Source: Rhodopseudomonas boonkerdii
Lineage (GTDB): Bacteria; Pseudomonadota; Alphaproteobacteria; Rhizobiales; Xanthobacteraceae
Direction: 5' to 3'
Assembly (NCBI RefSeq): GCF_021184025.1
Contig: NZ_CP036537.1
Location: forward strand, 2,728,001 to 2,792,000
DNA: 64,000 nucleotides
The translations under genes and the position numbers were made by a program. Under the pieces are notes generated by a model. That model was not told the origin of the DNA. It made no database searches and worked only from the letters and a program-made list of their open reading frames with translations. This document shows positions 51,336-60,508 of this stretch, piece after piece; position 1 is the stretch's first letter, and every line of letters begins with the position of its first letter.

Positions 51336-52772
51336 ATGACAATTACCACCGCTGGTTATTCACTGCTGCCCGTGCTGCCGGAGCTCATCCTGGCCGTTGG
51401 CGCCATGGTGCTGCTGATGATCGGCGCCTTCAACGGGCCGAAGACGACCGGGCTGATCACCGGGCTCGGCATCTGCCTGCTGGTCGTCACCGCCGTCGCC
51501 GAGCTGATGCTGCCGGCGGGCAAGCTCGTCACCTTCGGCGGCAGCTTCATCGTCGATGACTACGCGCGCTTCCTGAAGGTTCTGGCGCTGATCGCCTCCG
51601 GCGTCACGCTGCTGTTGTCGCGTGAATTCCTCGAGCACGAGAGCCGCCGCATCTTCGAATATGCGATCCTGGTTCTGCTCTCGACCATCGGCATGATGGT
51701 GCTGATCTCGGCCGGCGATCTCATCACGCTCTATCTCGGCCTCGAACTGATGAGCCTTGCGCTCTATGTCGTCGCCGCCTCGAACCGCGACAACGCGAAG
51801 TCCACCGAAGCCGGCCTGAAGTATTTCGTGCTCGGCGCGCTGTCCTCGGGCATGCTGCTCTACGGCGCCTCGATGGTCTATGGTTTCACCGGCACCGTGA
51901 ACTTCGCCGGCATCGCCGCCGAGGCCAAGGTCGGCAATATCGGCCTCGTCTTCGGTCTCGTCTTCGTGCTGGCCGGCCTCTGCTTCAAGGTCTCGGCCGT
52001 GCCGTTCCACATGTGGACGCCGGACGTTTACGAAGGTGCGCCGACCCCGGTCACCGCTTTCTTCGCCTCGGCGCCGAAGGTGGCCGCGCTTGCCGTGTTC
52101 ACCCGCATCGCGCTCACCGCATTCCCCGGCATCACCGTGCAGTGGCAGCAGGTGGTGGTGTTTGTGTCGCTGGCCTCCATGGTGCTCGGCTCATTTGCGG
52201 CCATCGGCCAGACCAACATCAAGCGCCTGATGGCTTACTCGTCCATCGGTCACATGGGCTTCGCGCTGGTCGGCCTCGCGGCCGGCACCCAGGAAGGCGC
52301 GCAGGGCGTGCTGATCTATATCGCCATCTATGTGGCGATGACGCTCGGTTCCTTCGCCATCATCCTGACCATGAAGCGGGGCGGCCAGCCGGTCGAGACC
52401 ATCAAGGATTTCGCCGGCCTGTCGCGCACCAATCCGGTGGTGGCGTTCTTCTTCGCCATGTTCCTGTTCTCGCTGGCCGGCGTGCCGCCGCTCGCGGGCT
52501 TCTTCGGCAAGTTCTACGTCTTTATGGCGGCGATCAAGTCGGGCTTGTTCGTGCTCGCCGTGGTCGGCGTGCTCGCTTCGGTCGTGGGTGCGTTCTATTA
52601 TCTCCGCATCGTCAAGACGATGTACTTTGACGAACCGGTCGGCGAACTCGATCCGATGCGTGTCGAGCTGCGCACTGTGCTGGCGGTGACCGGCGTGTTC
52701 AACATCCTGTTCTTCGTCTATCCGGCTCCGCTGGTCAGCGCGGCACAGCTGGCAGCGAAGTCGCTGTTCTAG
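51336..52772 (+). CDS. nuoN: NADH-quinone oxidoreductase subunit N
   Basis: 478 residues, about 14 membrane segments. TLYLGLELMSLALYVV with the conserved Glu, FKVSAVPFHMWTPDVYEGAPTP with the channel Lys, and IKRLMAYSSIGHMGFALVGL. Third antiporter-like subunit and the last complex I gene. Its TAG stop shares its last base with the GTG start of birA. Confidence 0.98.
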   Translation: MTITTAGYSLLPVLPELILAVGAMVLLMIGAFNGPKTTGLITGLGICLLVVTAVAELMLPAGKLVTFGGSFIVDDYARFLKVLALIASGVTLLLSREFLEHESRRIFEYAILVLLSTIGMMVLISAGDLITLYLGLELMSLALYVVAASNRDNAKSTEAGLKYFVLGALSSGMLLYGASMVYGFTGTVNFAGIAAEAKVGNIGLVFGLVFVLAGLCFKVSAVPFHMWTPDVYEGAPTPVTAFFASAPKVAALAVFTRIALTAFPGITVQWQQVVVFVSLASMVLGSFAAIGQTNIKRLMAYSSIGHMGFALVGLAAGTQEGAQGVLIYIAIYVAMTLGSFAIILTMKRGGQPVETIKDFAGLSRTNPVVAFFFAMFLFSLAGVPPLAGFFGKFYVFMAAIKSGLFVLAVVGVLASVVGAFYYLRIVKTMYFDEPVGELDPMRVELRTVLAVTGVFNILFFVYPAPLVSAAQLAAKSLF

Positions 52773-53587
52773 TGGCCTTCGCGCTCGGGCCACGCGCACG
52801 GGCGGCGAGCACCAAGCTCGCCGTCTTCGATACCACCGGCTCGACCAATGACGATGCCAAGGAACACGCCCGCGCCGGTGAGCGCGGGCCGATGTGGTTT
52901 GTGACGACCGAACAGACCGCAGGGCGGGGGAGGCGACAACGTCCGTGGGTCGCCCCGCGCGGCAACCTCGCCAACAGTCTCCTCGAAGTACTCGATATCG
53001 CTCCGGCTCAGGCGGCGACGCTGGGCTTTGCGGCTGGCCTTGCGGTCGAGGCGGCGCTGCAGCGGGTCAGCCTGGAAGCGCGGCTTCGCGGACCCGGATC
53101 GGCGGGGATGGACTTTCGCCTGAAATGGCCGAATGACGTTCTTGCTGGCAGGAGCAAGATCTGCGGTATAGGGCTGGAGGCTGAACCGATGGCTACGGGC
53201 GGCCTTGCGGTCGTCGTCGGGATCGGCATCAATGTCGTTGCATCCCCCAAGGACACGCCATATCCGGCCACCTCGCTCCGCGAACTCGGTATCGACGTTG
53301 ATGCCGAGGGGCTGTTCGCTGCGCTGTCAGACGCCTGGGCGGACTATCGCGCCATCTGGGACAACGGCCGCGGTTTCAGCGCCATCCGGGCGGCCTGGCT
53401 GGAACGGGCCGCAGGGCTCGGCGAGCCCGTCTCGGTACAGACAGGAAGCTCCACCATTTCAGGAATCTTCGATACGATTGACGACGCCGGTTGTCTGATC
53501 GTCGCGACTGCGGACGGCCGGCGCGTGCCGATCTCGGCGGGCGACGTTCACTTCGGCTCCGCGGCGTCGGCAAGGACTGCAGGATGA
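52772..53587 (+). CDS. birA: Biotin--[acetyl-CoA-carboxylase] ligase
   Basis: 271 residues from GTG at 52772. Catalytic motifs are FDTTGSTNDDAKEHA, EQTAGRGRRQRPWVAPRGN (biotinyl-AMP site), LKWPNDVLAGRSKICGIGLE with the catalytic Lys, and VVVGIGINV. There is no N-terminal helix-turn-helix, so it is a class I ligase without repressor function. It attaches biotin to carboxylase carrier domains. Its fixed place after nuoN is a known alphaproteobacterial arrangement. Overlaps nuoN by one base and rnj by four. Confidence 0.96.
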   Translation: MAFALGPRARAASTKLAVFDTTGSTNDDAKEHARAGERGPMWFVTTEQTAGRGRRQRPWVAPRGNLANSLLEVLDIAPAQAATLGFAAGLAVEAALQRVSLEARLRGPGSAGMDFRLKWPNDVLAGRSKICGIGLEAEPMATGGLAVVVGIGINVVASPKDTPYPATSLRELGIDVDAEGLFAALSDAWADYRAIWDNGRGFSAIRAAWLERAAGLGEPVSVQTGSSTISGIFDTIDDAGCLIVATADGRRVPISAGDVHFGSAASARTAG

Positions 53588-55257
53588 CACGACCGGACGA
53601 ACTCACTTTTGCGCCGCTGGGCGGCGTCGGCCAGATCGGCATGAACCTGTCGATCTACGGCCTCGGCAACCGCCATCAGCGGAGTTGGCTGGCGATCGAT
53701 CTCGGCGTCTACTTTGGCGACGAAGAGCATCTCCCCGGCATCGACCTCGTGATGCCCGACATCACTTTCCTCGAGAAGCAGAAGAAGAACCTCGTCGGTC
53801 TCGTGCTGACCCACGCCCATGAGGACCACTTCGGCGCTATCATCGATCTGTGGCCGAAGCTGCAATGCCCGATCTATGCGACCAAGTTCTCGGCCTCGCT
53901 GTTCGAAGCGAAATGCGCGGCCGAGCGCGGTGCGCCGCAGATCCCGGTCACGGTCGTCGAATCCGGCGCTCGCATCACTATCGGCCCGTTCGATGTCGAG
54001 TTCATTCCGGTCGCACATTCGATTCCGGAATCTCACGCCATCGCGCTGCATACGCCGGTCGGCACCGTGCTGCACACCGGCGACTGGAAGATCGATCCGA
54101 CGCCGATTATCGGCAAGCCCACCGACGAGAAGCGTCTGCGCGAACTCGGCGATGCAGGCGTGCTGGCGATCGTCGGCGATAGCACCAATGCCGTGCGGGA
54201 CGGCCGCTCGCCGTCCGAGATGGAAGTCGCGGCAACGCTCACCAAGCTTGTGATGGCCGCGAAAGGCCGCGTCGCCGTCACCACCTTCGCCTCCAACGTC
54301 GCCCGAGTCCGCGCCGTCGCCGAAGCAGCGCAGGCGTCCGGCCGCGAGGTCGTGCTGGTCGGTCGTGCCATGGAGCGGGTGGTGCAGGTGGCGCGCGAAT
54401 GCGGCTATCTCGATGGCCTGCCGGCGTTCCGCAATGCCGATTATTACGGTCATTTCCCGCCGGACAAGGTGCTTGCGCTCTGCACCGGCAGCCAGGGCGA
54501 AAGCCGCGCCGCGCTGGCGCGCATCGCCAACGACGATCATCCGCTCGTGACCCTCAACAAGGGTGACACCGTGATCTTCTCGTCGCGTACCATTCCCGGT
54601 AACGAGAAGGCCGTCGGCACCATCGTCAACGGTCTCGTCACCCAGGGCATCGAAGTCGTCACCGACCGCGACGCCCTCGTGCATGTCTCCGGCCATCCGC
54701 GCCGCGACGAACTCCGCGACATGATCTCATGGGTGCGTCCGGAATTGCTGATCCCGGTGCATGGCGAAGCACTGCATCTGTCCGAGCACGCCAAGCTCGC
54801 GCGTGCCTGCGGTGTACCGAAGGTGATGATCGTCAAGACCGGCGATCTCGTCGTGCTCGGTCCCGGCAATCCCGCGGTCATCGACCAATTGCCGTCGGGC
54901 CGGCTGTTCAAGGATGGCATGATCCTCGAGAACGAGAAGTCGCGCGCCGTTACCGAACGTCGCCGTCTCGGCTTTGCCGGCTGCGCGATGGTCGCGCTGG
55001 CGGTCACCGATAAGGGTGAGCTGGTCGACGATCCCGCCGTCGATCTGATTGGCATCCCCGAGAAGAACGCCGCCGGCCAGCTGCTCGATGACATCGTCTA
55101 CGACGTCGTTGTCGATACGGTCGAGAACCTGCCGCGGGCCCGCAAGCGCGATCCCGATGCCATGGCGGAGTCGGTGCGGCGCGCGGTCCGCTCCACCATC
55201 GCCGAACATTGGGGTAAGAAGACCATCTGTTATGTACAGGTCCTGACGGTCGAATAA
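53584..55257 (+). CDS. rnj: Ribonuclease J
   Basis: 557 residues from ATG at 53584, which overlaps the birA stop (ATGA). The metallo-beta-lactamase/beta-CASP features are LTHAHEDHFGAI with the HxHxDH metal motif (about 76-81), HTGDWKID, GDSTNA, the beta-CASP block (about 210-350), and SGHPRRDEL with VHGEALHLSEHAKLA. RNase J has 5' exonuclease and endonuclease activity in mRNA decay and rRNA maturation. Co-transcription with complex I and birA is conserved in relatives but unexplained. Confidence 0.95.
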   Translation: MTRPDELTFAPLGGVGQIGMNLSIYGLGNRHQRSWLAIDLGVYFGDEEHLPGIDLVMPDITFLEKQKKNLVGLVLTHAHEDHFGAIIDLWPKLQCPIYATKFSASLFEAKCAAERGAPQIPVTVVESGARITIGPFDVEFIPVAHSIPESHAIALHTPVGTVLHTGDWKIDPTPIIGKPTDEKRLRELGDAGVLAIVGDSTNAVRDGRSPSEMEVAATLTKLVMAAKGRVAVTTFASNVARVRAVAEAAQASGREVVLVGRAMERVVQVARECGYLDGLPAFRNADYYGHFPPDKVLALCTGSQGESRAALARIANDDHPLVTLNKGDTVIFSSRTIPGNEKAVGTIVNGLVTQGIEVVTDRDALVHVSGHPRRDELRDMISWVRPELLIPVHGEALHLSEHAKLARACGVPKVMIVKTGDLVVLGPGNPAVIDQLPSGRLFKDGMILENEKSRAVTERRRLGFAGCAMVALAVTDKGELVDDPAVDLIGIPEKNAAGQLLDDIVYDVVVDTVENLPRARKRDPDAMAESVRRAVRSTIAEHWGKKTICYVQVLTVE

Positions 55258-55293
55258 GAAAACAACGACGCAAGAACAAGACGGAGGAACATC

Positions 55294-55698
55294 ATGCTGG
55301 GCAGGCTCAACCACGTGGCGATCGCGGTGGCCGACGCGGCGAAGGCCGCGAAGATTTACGGCACCGCCTTCGGCGCCGAGATTTCCGATCGCGTGCCGCT
55401 GCCCGAGCACGGCGTCTACACCGTGTTCGCAACGCTGCCCAATACCAAGATCGAGTTCATCGAGCCGCTCGGCGAGGCGTCGCCGATCGCAAAGTTCGTC
55501 GAGCGCAATCCCGACGGCGGCATCCATCACATCTGTTATGAAGTGCCCGATATCGTCGCGGCGCGTGACCTGCTGATCAAGGAAGGCGCCCGCGTGCTCG
55601 GCGATGGCGAGCCGAAGATCGGCGCCCATGGCAAGCCGGTGCTGTTCCTGCATCCGAAGGATTTTTCCGGCGCGCTGGTCGAGATCGAACAGTCCTGA
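55294..55698 (+). CDS. mce: Methylmalonyl-CoA epimerase
   Basis: 134 residues, glyoxalase/VOC fold with two beta-alpha-beta-beta-beta repeats: LNHVAIAVADAAKAAKIYG with the first metal His, IEFIEPLGEASPIAKFV, GGIHHICYEVPDI with the second His, and VLFLHPKDFSGALVEIEQS with the final Glu. It interconverts the epimers of methylmalonyl-CoA in propionate metabolism. GGAGG precedes the ATG. Follows rnj by 36 bases. Confidence 0.95.
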   Translation: MLGRLNHVAIAVADAAKAAKIYGTAFGAEISDRVPLPEHGVYTVFATLPNTKIEFIEPLGEASPIAKFVERNPDGGIHHICYEVPDIVAARDLLIKEGARVLGDGEPKIGAHGKPVLFLHPKDFSGALVEIEQS

Positions 55699-55705
55699 GG
55701 GCGCG

Positions 55706-55981
55706 ATGGCCTATACGATCTCCACATCGCTCGCCATCTATTTCGTGATCTGGTGGGTGACGCTGTTTCTCACGCTGCCCTTCGGTGTCCGCAGCCAGCA
55801 GGAAGCAGGCGAGGGCGTCGAAGGCACCGATCCCGGCGCACCCGTGATGGCGCGCATGGGGCGCAAGCTGATCTGGACGACCGTGCTGTCGGCGGTGTTC
55901 TTCGCCGCGGGCATGGCCGCGCACAATGCCGGCTGGCTCAACATCGAGCGGCTGTCGCAGCTGATGGGCATTCCGCTGTGA
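55706..55981 (+). CDS. DUF1467 family membrane protein
   Basis: 91 residues from ATG at 55706. Two membrane segments (about 7-27 and 57-77) flank a polar loop with PFGVRSQQEAGEGVEGTDPG, which is the DUF1467 signature. It is an alphaproteobacterial inner-membrane family of unknown function, regularly found after mce. Starts 7 bases after the mce stop. Confidence 0.9.
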   Translation: MAYTISTSLAIYFVIWWVTLFLTLPFGVRSQQEAGEGVEGTDPGAPVMARMGRKLIWTTVLSAVFFAAGMAAHNAGWLNIERLSQLMGIPL

Positions 55982-56015
55982 GGCCGCGCTCGCAGGCACC
56001 ATGGAGAGCGATCGC

Positions 56016-56420
56016 ATGAAGCGCTTCCTGCTGTTTCTGCTGCTCGGGCCGGCCGTCGGCTTTACGGCATTCGAGATCCGCGAACTCCTGAGCGGAAAGG
56101 TGATCGGCGGCTTTCCCGGCTTCATCATGGGGCTGCCATTCGCCTATTGGTTCGGTCTCATTCCCTCGCTGATCATGTGGGGCGAGGACTGGTTTCTCGA
56201 GGACAAGATGGGCCTGTGGCCGAAGGTGCTGACCTCGGCCATCACCGGCTACGTCGTCAGCATCGCCATGCTGCTGATCTGGACATCGGTACCGATCCCG
56301 CTGCCGCAGATACTGACCTTCGGCCTCGTCGGCGCGTCCCAGGGACTCGTTTGTTCGTGGCTGTCCGGCATCAAGCCGAAGCGCGATGTGGTGCGTAGGA
56401 CGGATCAGCCGAAGGCGTAA
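56016..56420 (+). CDS. Hypothetical membrane protein ending in a family C repeat
   Basis: 134 residues from ATG at 56016, which has GGAGAG 7 bases upstream; ATG at 56001 is also in frame. Four hydrophobic segments (about 2-20, 33-56, 70-95, 98-118). The last residues, RTDQPKA, and the TAA stop are encoded by the family C repeat that starts at 56394, so the original C-terminus has been altered or set by the repeat. Function unknown. Last gene of the long nuo-to-mce run. Confidence 0.75.
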   Translation: MKRFLLFLLLGPAVGFTAFEIRELLSGKVIGGFPGFIMGLPFAYWFGLIPSLIMWGEDWFLEDKMGLWPKVLTSAITGYVVSIAMLLIWTSVPIPLPQILTFGLVGASQGLVCSWLSGIKPKRDVVRRTDQPKA

Positions 56421-56482
56421 TCCGCCATTCTTCGCCAAACGCATTCGGCCGGCGGATGATGGCTTGCCTGATCCGCCCTGCG
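56394..56482. repeat. Palindromic repeat, family C copy 3
   Basis: CGTAGGACGGATCAGCCGAAG at the left and TGATCCGCCCTGCG at the right are inverted, with AATCCGCC / GGCGGATG inside. The ends have diverged from copies 1 and 2. It overlaps the 3' end of the preceding gene by 27 bases. Confidence 0.8.
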
Positions 56483-56573
56483 ATTTGCGTGCAACAATTG
56501 GCCGCGTGTCGGCGGCTTGCATCGATGGTCTGGATTGGCGAAAGAGAGCGCGCTTCTCGTGAAGCATCTGCTC

Positions 56574-56606
56574 CAAAAAAAAGAGCAGGGCACTCGGCCC
56601 TGCTCG
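56574..56606 (-). terminator. Leftward Rho-independent terminator without an obvious gene
   Basis: On the minus strand GAGCAGGGC (56605-56597) pairs with GCCCTGCTC (56591-56583) around CGAGT and is followed by eight T. Nine perfect pairs. No minus-strand protein gene lies to its right, so it may end a small RNA. Confidence 0.8.
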
Positions 56607-56800
56607 GAAAATTGTATGACCCTATATACCCCGATCGTTGGATTTTATCCTTGATTGGCGGGTTGACGCTGCTTGAGCGCGTCAGGGTTCCTCCCGAGAC
56701 TTGGACCGTTAAGACTTGGACCGTTCCAGACGCCCCCTTGCGGACTTGTCTGAGTTTCGAGTCGTAGCTGAACTTTTTGTGTTTGTCATCAATTTCGGCA
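56606..56800 (-). ncRNA. Possible small RNA ending at the leftward terminator (extent uncertain)
   Basis: Inferred only from the orphan terminator at 56574-56606. The minus strand upstream includes GTCTCGGGAGGAACCCTGACG and the tandem duplication. No confident promoter is visible, so the 5' end is a guess. It might instead be a relic. Confidence 0.25.
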
Positions 56801-57034
56801 TAGTCTGTTCAAAATTGAGGCATGCATAGAATTCGTTGATGTCCTGCCACTGTGGGTTGTGGCATTCTCGGCGTTTGCAGGGGTTATAACGCGGAGGTTG
56901 CGCAATGCAGCGTTTGCGGCATCCGCTGCCTCCCGCTCGACAGCCAACAGATCGAGCAGCCGCCCTTGTGTTTTGTCCGGCGATCCGGTTTCACTCGGGC
57001 CTTCTTTCTTCACTCCGATTCCTTAGGCTTCACG

Positions 57035-58354
57035 ATGCGGCTGTCGCGCTATTTTCTTCCCATCCTCAAGGAAACGCCGAAGGAAGCGGAGATCGTCTCG
57101 CATCGCCTGATGCTGCGCGCCGGTATGATCCGCCAGGAAGCCGCCGGCATCTATGCGTGGCTGCCGCTCGGCCTGCGCGTGCTCAAGAAGATCGAGGCCA
57201 TCGTACGCGAGGAGCAGAACCGCGCCGGTGCCATCGAGCTTCTGATGCCGACCCTGCAGCTCGCCGATCTCTGGCGCGAAAGCGGCCGTTATGACGCTTA
57301 CGGCCCGGAGATGCTGCGCATCACCGATCGCCACAAGCGCGAGCTGCTTTACGGGCCGACCAATGAGGAAATGATCACCGAGATTTTTCGCGGTTACGTG
57401 AAATCCTACAAGAGCCTGCCGCTCAATCTCTATCACATCCAGTGGAAATTCCGCGACGAGCAGCGCCCGCGCTTCGGCGTCATGCGTGGCCGTGAATTCC
57501 TGATGAAGGACGGCTATTCCTTCGACATCGACGAAGCCGCGGCGAAGCGGTCCTACAACCAGATGTTCGTCGCCTATCTGCGCACCTTCGCCCGCATGGG
57601 CCTGAAGGCGATTCCGATGCGCGCCGAGACCGGTCCGATCGGCGGCGACCACAGCCATGAATTCATCGTGCTCGCCGAGACCGGCGAGTCCGGCGTGTTC
57701 TGCGACAGGAACGTGCTCGATCTGCCGATCCCGCCGTCCGATGTCGATTACGGCGGCGATCTCACGCCCATCATCGATCAGTGGACGTCGATCTACGCCG
57801 CGACCGAAGACGTGCACGATGCCGCCCGCTTCGAGAGCGAGGTGCCGCCCGAGCGCAGGCTGAACACCCGCGGCATCGAGGTCGGCCAGATCTTCTATTT
57901 CGGCACCAAATATTCCGACAAGATGCAGGCCACTGTCGCCGGTCCGGATGGCGCCGAGGTGCCGATCCATGGCGGCTCCTATGGCGTCGGCGTGTCGCGC
58001 CTGCTCGGCGCCATCATCGAGGCCTGCCACGACGACAACGGCATCATCTGGCCCGAGGAAGTTGCGCCGTTCCGGGCCGCCATCCTCAATCTCAAGCAGG
58101 GCTCGGCCGATACCGACGGCGCCTGCGAGGCGCTTTACAGGGAGCTCACGGCCAAGGGCGTGGACGTGCTCTACGACGACACCGACCAGCGTGCCGGCGG
58201 CAAGTTTGCTACCGCCGATCTGATTGGCGTGCCCTGGCAGATCCTCGTCGGTCCGAAGGGCCTCGCGGAAGGCAAGGTCGAGCTGAAGAAGCGCAGCGAT
58301 GGTTCGCGCGAGAACATCGCGCCGGCTGAGGTCGTCGCAAAGCTGACGTCCTGA
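57035..58354 (+). CDS. proS: Prolyl-tRNA synthetase (short form without editing domain)
   Basis: 439 residues from ATG at 57035. Class II motifs are intact: motif 1 region [19 protein letters not shown], motif 2 [26 protein letters not shown], motif 3 [18 protein letters not shown], and the C-terminal anticodon-binding domain (about 340-439) with [19 protein letters not shown]. Enteric ProRS has about 570 residues because of an inserted editing (INS) domain; this one goes straight through, as in many Alphaproteobacteria. It charges tRNA-Pro. Weak ribosome site (AGG 10 bases upstream). Confidence 0.96.
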   Translation: MRLSRYFLPILKETPKEAEIVSHRLMLRAGMIRQEAAGIYAWLPLGLRVLKKIEAIVREEQNRAGAIELLMPTLQLADLWRESGRYDAYGPEMLRITDRHKRELLYGPTNEEMITEIFRGYVKSYKSLPLNLYHIQWKFRDEQRPRFGVMRGREFLMKDGYSFDIDEAAAKRSYNQMFVAYLRTFARMGLKAIPMRAETGPIGGDHSHEFIVLAETGESGVFCDRNVLDLPIPPSDVDYGGDLTPIIDQWTSIYAATEDVHDAARFESEVPPERRLNTRGIEVGQIFYFGTKYSDKMQATVAGPDGAEVPIHGGSYGVGVSRLLGAIIEACHDDNGIIWPEEVAPFRAAILNLKQGSADTDGACEALYRELTAKGVDVLYDDTDQRAGGKFATADLIGVPWQILVGPKGLAEGKVELKKRSDGSRENIAPAEVVAKLTS

Positions 58355-58442
58355 CGACTTATCCACTGCATGGTCGCCGCATCCGCTGCGATGCGGCTAG
58401 AATAAGCCCGATTCGTATGGGAGTCGGGCGACGGATGATGCC

Positions 58443-59711
58443 ATGAGCGAGCCAGTTCGAACCCCACCCTTTGCTGCCTTCGAATGGCTGCTGTCCGGAC
58501 GCTATCTCCGTGCACGCCGCAAGGAGGGATTCATCTCGGTCATTGCCGGCTTCTCCTTTGTTGGCATCATGCTCGGCGTCGCCACGCTGATCATCGTGAT
58601 GGCCGTCATGAACGGCTTCCGCAAGGAACTGCTCGACAAGATCCTCGGCCTTAACGGTCATATCCTCGTGCAGCCGCTCGAGCGTCCGCTCACCGACTGG
58701 AAGGAGGTGGCCGACCGCATCAACGGCGTCGATGGCATTCGCCTCGCAGCGCCCGTGGTCGACGGTCAGGCGCTTGGTTCGTCGGCGTTCGGCGCATCGG
58801 GTGTGTTCGTGCGCGGCATCCGCGCCGCCGACCTCAACAATCTCACCTCCATCGCCAAGAACATCAGGCAGGGCACCCTCGAAGGTTTCGACGAAGGGCA
58901 GGGCGTCGCCATTGGCCGCCGCCTGGCCGACCAGCTGTCGATCCATGCCGGCGACAACATCACGCTGGTGGCGCCGAAGGGCGCGGTGACACCGATGGGC
59001 ACCACGCCGCGCATCAAACCCTACAAGGTCGCTGCGGTGTTCGAGATCGGCATGTCCGAATACGATTCGACCTTCGTGTTCATGCCGCTGGCCGAGGCGC
59101 AGGCCTATTTCAACCGCAACAACGATGTCACCTCCATCGAGGTCTATACGAACAATCCCGACAAGATCGACGTCTACCGCAAGGCGGTGACCGAAGCGGC
59201 AGGGCGTCCGGTCTTCCTGGTCGATTGGCGGCAGCGCAACGCGACCTTCTTCAACGCGCTGCAGGTCGAGCGCAACGTGATGTTCCTGATCCTGACCCTG
59301 ATCGTGCTGGTGGCGGCGCTCAATATCGTCTCCGGCCTGATCATGCTGGTGAAGGACAAGGGGGCCGACATCGCCATCCTGCGCACCATGGGCGCCTCGC
59401 AAGGCGCGATCATGCGCGTGTTCCTGATCACGGGCGCGGCCATCGGCGTGGTCGGAACGCTGGTCGGTTTCGGCGTCGGCCTTCTGGTCTGCATGAATAT
59501 CGAGGCGATCCGGCAGTTCATCTCCTGGATGACCTCGACCGAACTGTTCTCGCCGGAGCTGTATTTCCTGTCCAAATTGCCCGCGGAGATCGATGTCGGC
59601 GAAACCAGTGCAGTGGTCATCATGGCCTTGACGCTGTCCTTCCTCGCCACGCTGTATCCGTCATGGCGCGCCGCGCGGCTCGATCCGGTCGACGCGCTGC
59701 GATACGAGTGA
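58443..59711 (+). CDS. lolC: Lipoprotein-releasing system permease (LolC/LolE)
   Basis: 422 residues. MacB/LolC topology: a first membrane segment (about 32-55, with GVATLIIVMAVMNGFRKEL), a large periplasmic domain (about 60-275), then three segments (about 278-305, 325-350, 385-410) with DIAILRTMGASQGAIMRVFL and a C-terminal AARLDPVDALRYE. With LolD it extracts outer-membrane lipoproteins from the inner membrane. Only one permease gene is present, so LolC and LolE functions may be merged. Starts 88 bases after proS. Confidence 0.95.
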   Translation: MSEPVRTPPFAAFEWLLSGRYLRARRKEGFISVIAGFSFVGIMLGVATLIIVMAVMNGFRKELLDKILGLNGHILVQPLERPLTDWKEVADRINGVDGIRLAAPVVDGQALGSSAFGASGVFVRGIRAADLNNLTSIAKNIRQGTLEGFDEGQGVAIGRRLADQLSIHAGDNITLVAPKGAVTPMGTTPRIKPYKVAAVFEIGMSEYDSTFVFMPLAEAQAYFNRNNDVTSIEVYTNNPDKIDVYRKAVTEAAGRPVFLVDWRQRNATFFNALQVERNVMFLILTLIVLVAALNIVSGLIMLVKDKGADIAILRTMGASQGAIMRVFLITGAAIGVVGTLVGFGVGLLVCMNIEAIRQFISWMTSTELFSPELYFLSKLPAEIDVGETSAVVIMALTLSFLATLYPSWRAARLDPVDALRYE

Positions 59712-60419
59712 GTGGCTGAGATGGCGCAGGGGGATGAAGATACACCGGTTCTGTATCTGCACGACATCAAGCGGCAATACACCCAGGGCGAAAGCCTGCT
59801 GACGATCCTCGACAATGCCAAGCTCGGGCTTTGGGCCGGGCAGTCGGTGGCGCTGGTGGCGCCGTCGGGCTCCGGCAAGTCGACTTTGCTGCATATCGCC
59901 GGTCTGCTGGAAAGTCCCGATGAAGGCGAGGTCTATGTCGGCGGCGTCGCGACCTCGGGCCTGTCGGATGCCGAACGCACCCAGATCCGTCGCACCGATA
60001 TCGGCTTCGTCTATCAGTCGCATCGCCTGCTGCCGGAATTCACCGCGCTGGAAAATGTGATGTTGCCGCAGATGATCCGCGGGCTGAAGCGCAAGGAGAC
60101 GGTGCAGCGCTCGAAGGAGATCCTCGCCTATCTGGGTCTCGGCGAGCGTGTCACCCATCGTCCCGCGGAATTGTCCGGTGGTGAGCAGCAGCGCGTCGCG
60201 ATTGCCCGTGCCGTCGCCAATGCACCGCGCGTGCTGTTGGCGGACGAGCCGACCGGCAATCTTGATCCGCACACCGCCGATCACGTTTTCAACGCGCTCA
60301 TGCAACTGGTGAAGGCGACGCGGGTGGCGATGCTGATCGCGACCCACAATATGGAGCTCGCCGGCCGCATGGATCGCCGGGTGTCGCTCGACAACGGCAA
60401 GGTCGTGGAGCTGCCGTAA
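59712..60419 (+). CDS. lolD: Lipoprotein-releasing system ATP-binding protein
   Basis: 235 residues from GTG at 59712, directly after the lolC stop; ATG at 59721 is an alternative. Walker [12 protein letters not shown] (about 53-63), Q-loop [20 protein letters not shown] signature [14 protein letters not shown], Walker [13 protein letters not shown], and the switch His in [10 protein letters not shown]. The LolD-type motif after the Q-loop is present. It powers lipoprotein release by LolC. Confidence 0.96.
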   Translation: MAEMAQGDEDTPVLYLHDIKRQYTQGESLLTILDNAKLGLWAGQSVALVAPSGSGKSTLLHIAGLLESPDEGEVYVGGVATSGLSDAERTQIRRTDIGFVYQSHRLLPEFTALENVMLPQMIRGLKRKETVQRSKEILAYLGLGERVTHRPAELSGGEQQRVAIARAVANAPRVLLADEPTGNLDPHTADHVFNALMQLVKATRVAMLIATHNMELAGRMDRRVSLDNGKVVELP

Positions 60420-60431
60420 AGCTGGCTGTGA

Positions 60432-60450
60432 CCGTAGATCCGCCCTACGG
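60432..60450. repeat. Deleted family C repeat (copy 4)
   Basis: CCGTAG joined directly to ATCCGCCCTACGG: the two ends of a family C element with the middle lost. It lies 12 bases after the lolD stop. Confidence 0.6.
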
Positions 60451-60464
60451 CTCGGCGCCATTTT

Positions 60465-60508
60465 GTTCCCATTTTGTTCTTGACAAAATTCCCATGATCG
60501 TCCATATC
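60465..60508 (+). promoter_or_regulatory. LexA-box-like site overlapping a sigma-70 promoter
   Basis: GTTC (60465-60468), N7 CCATTTT, GTTC (60476-60479) is a perfect alphaproteobacterial SOS-box pattern. It is directly followed by TTGACA (60480-60485), 17 bases, and CATATC (60503-60508). Binding of LexA there would cover the -35 element. Transcription would run rightward into the hairpin-rich stretch. Confidence 0.5.

Larger units (their letters stand above)
56483..57034. other. Gap before proS with leftward terminator and tandem 13-base duplication
   Basis: 552 bases. It contains a strong terminator pointing left (56574-56606), a tandem GACTTGGACCGTT duplication (56698-56725), and no supported protein gene. 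Long in-frame upstream extension of proS to 56852 is not conserved-looking. Confidence 0.6.

Noticed and set aside
56852..57034. 61-residue N-terminal extension of prolyl-tRNA synthetase
   Set aside because: No resemblance to ProRS; the family begins [15 protein letters not shown] at 57035.
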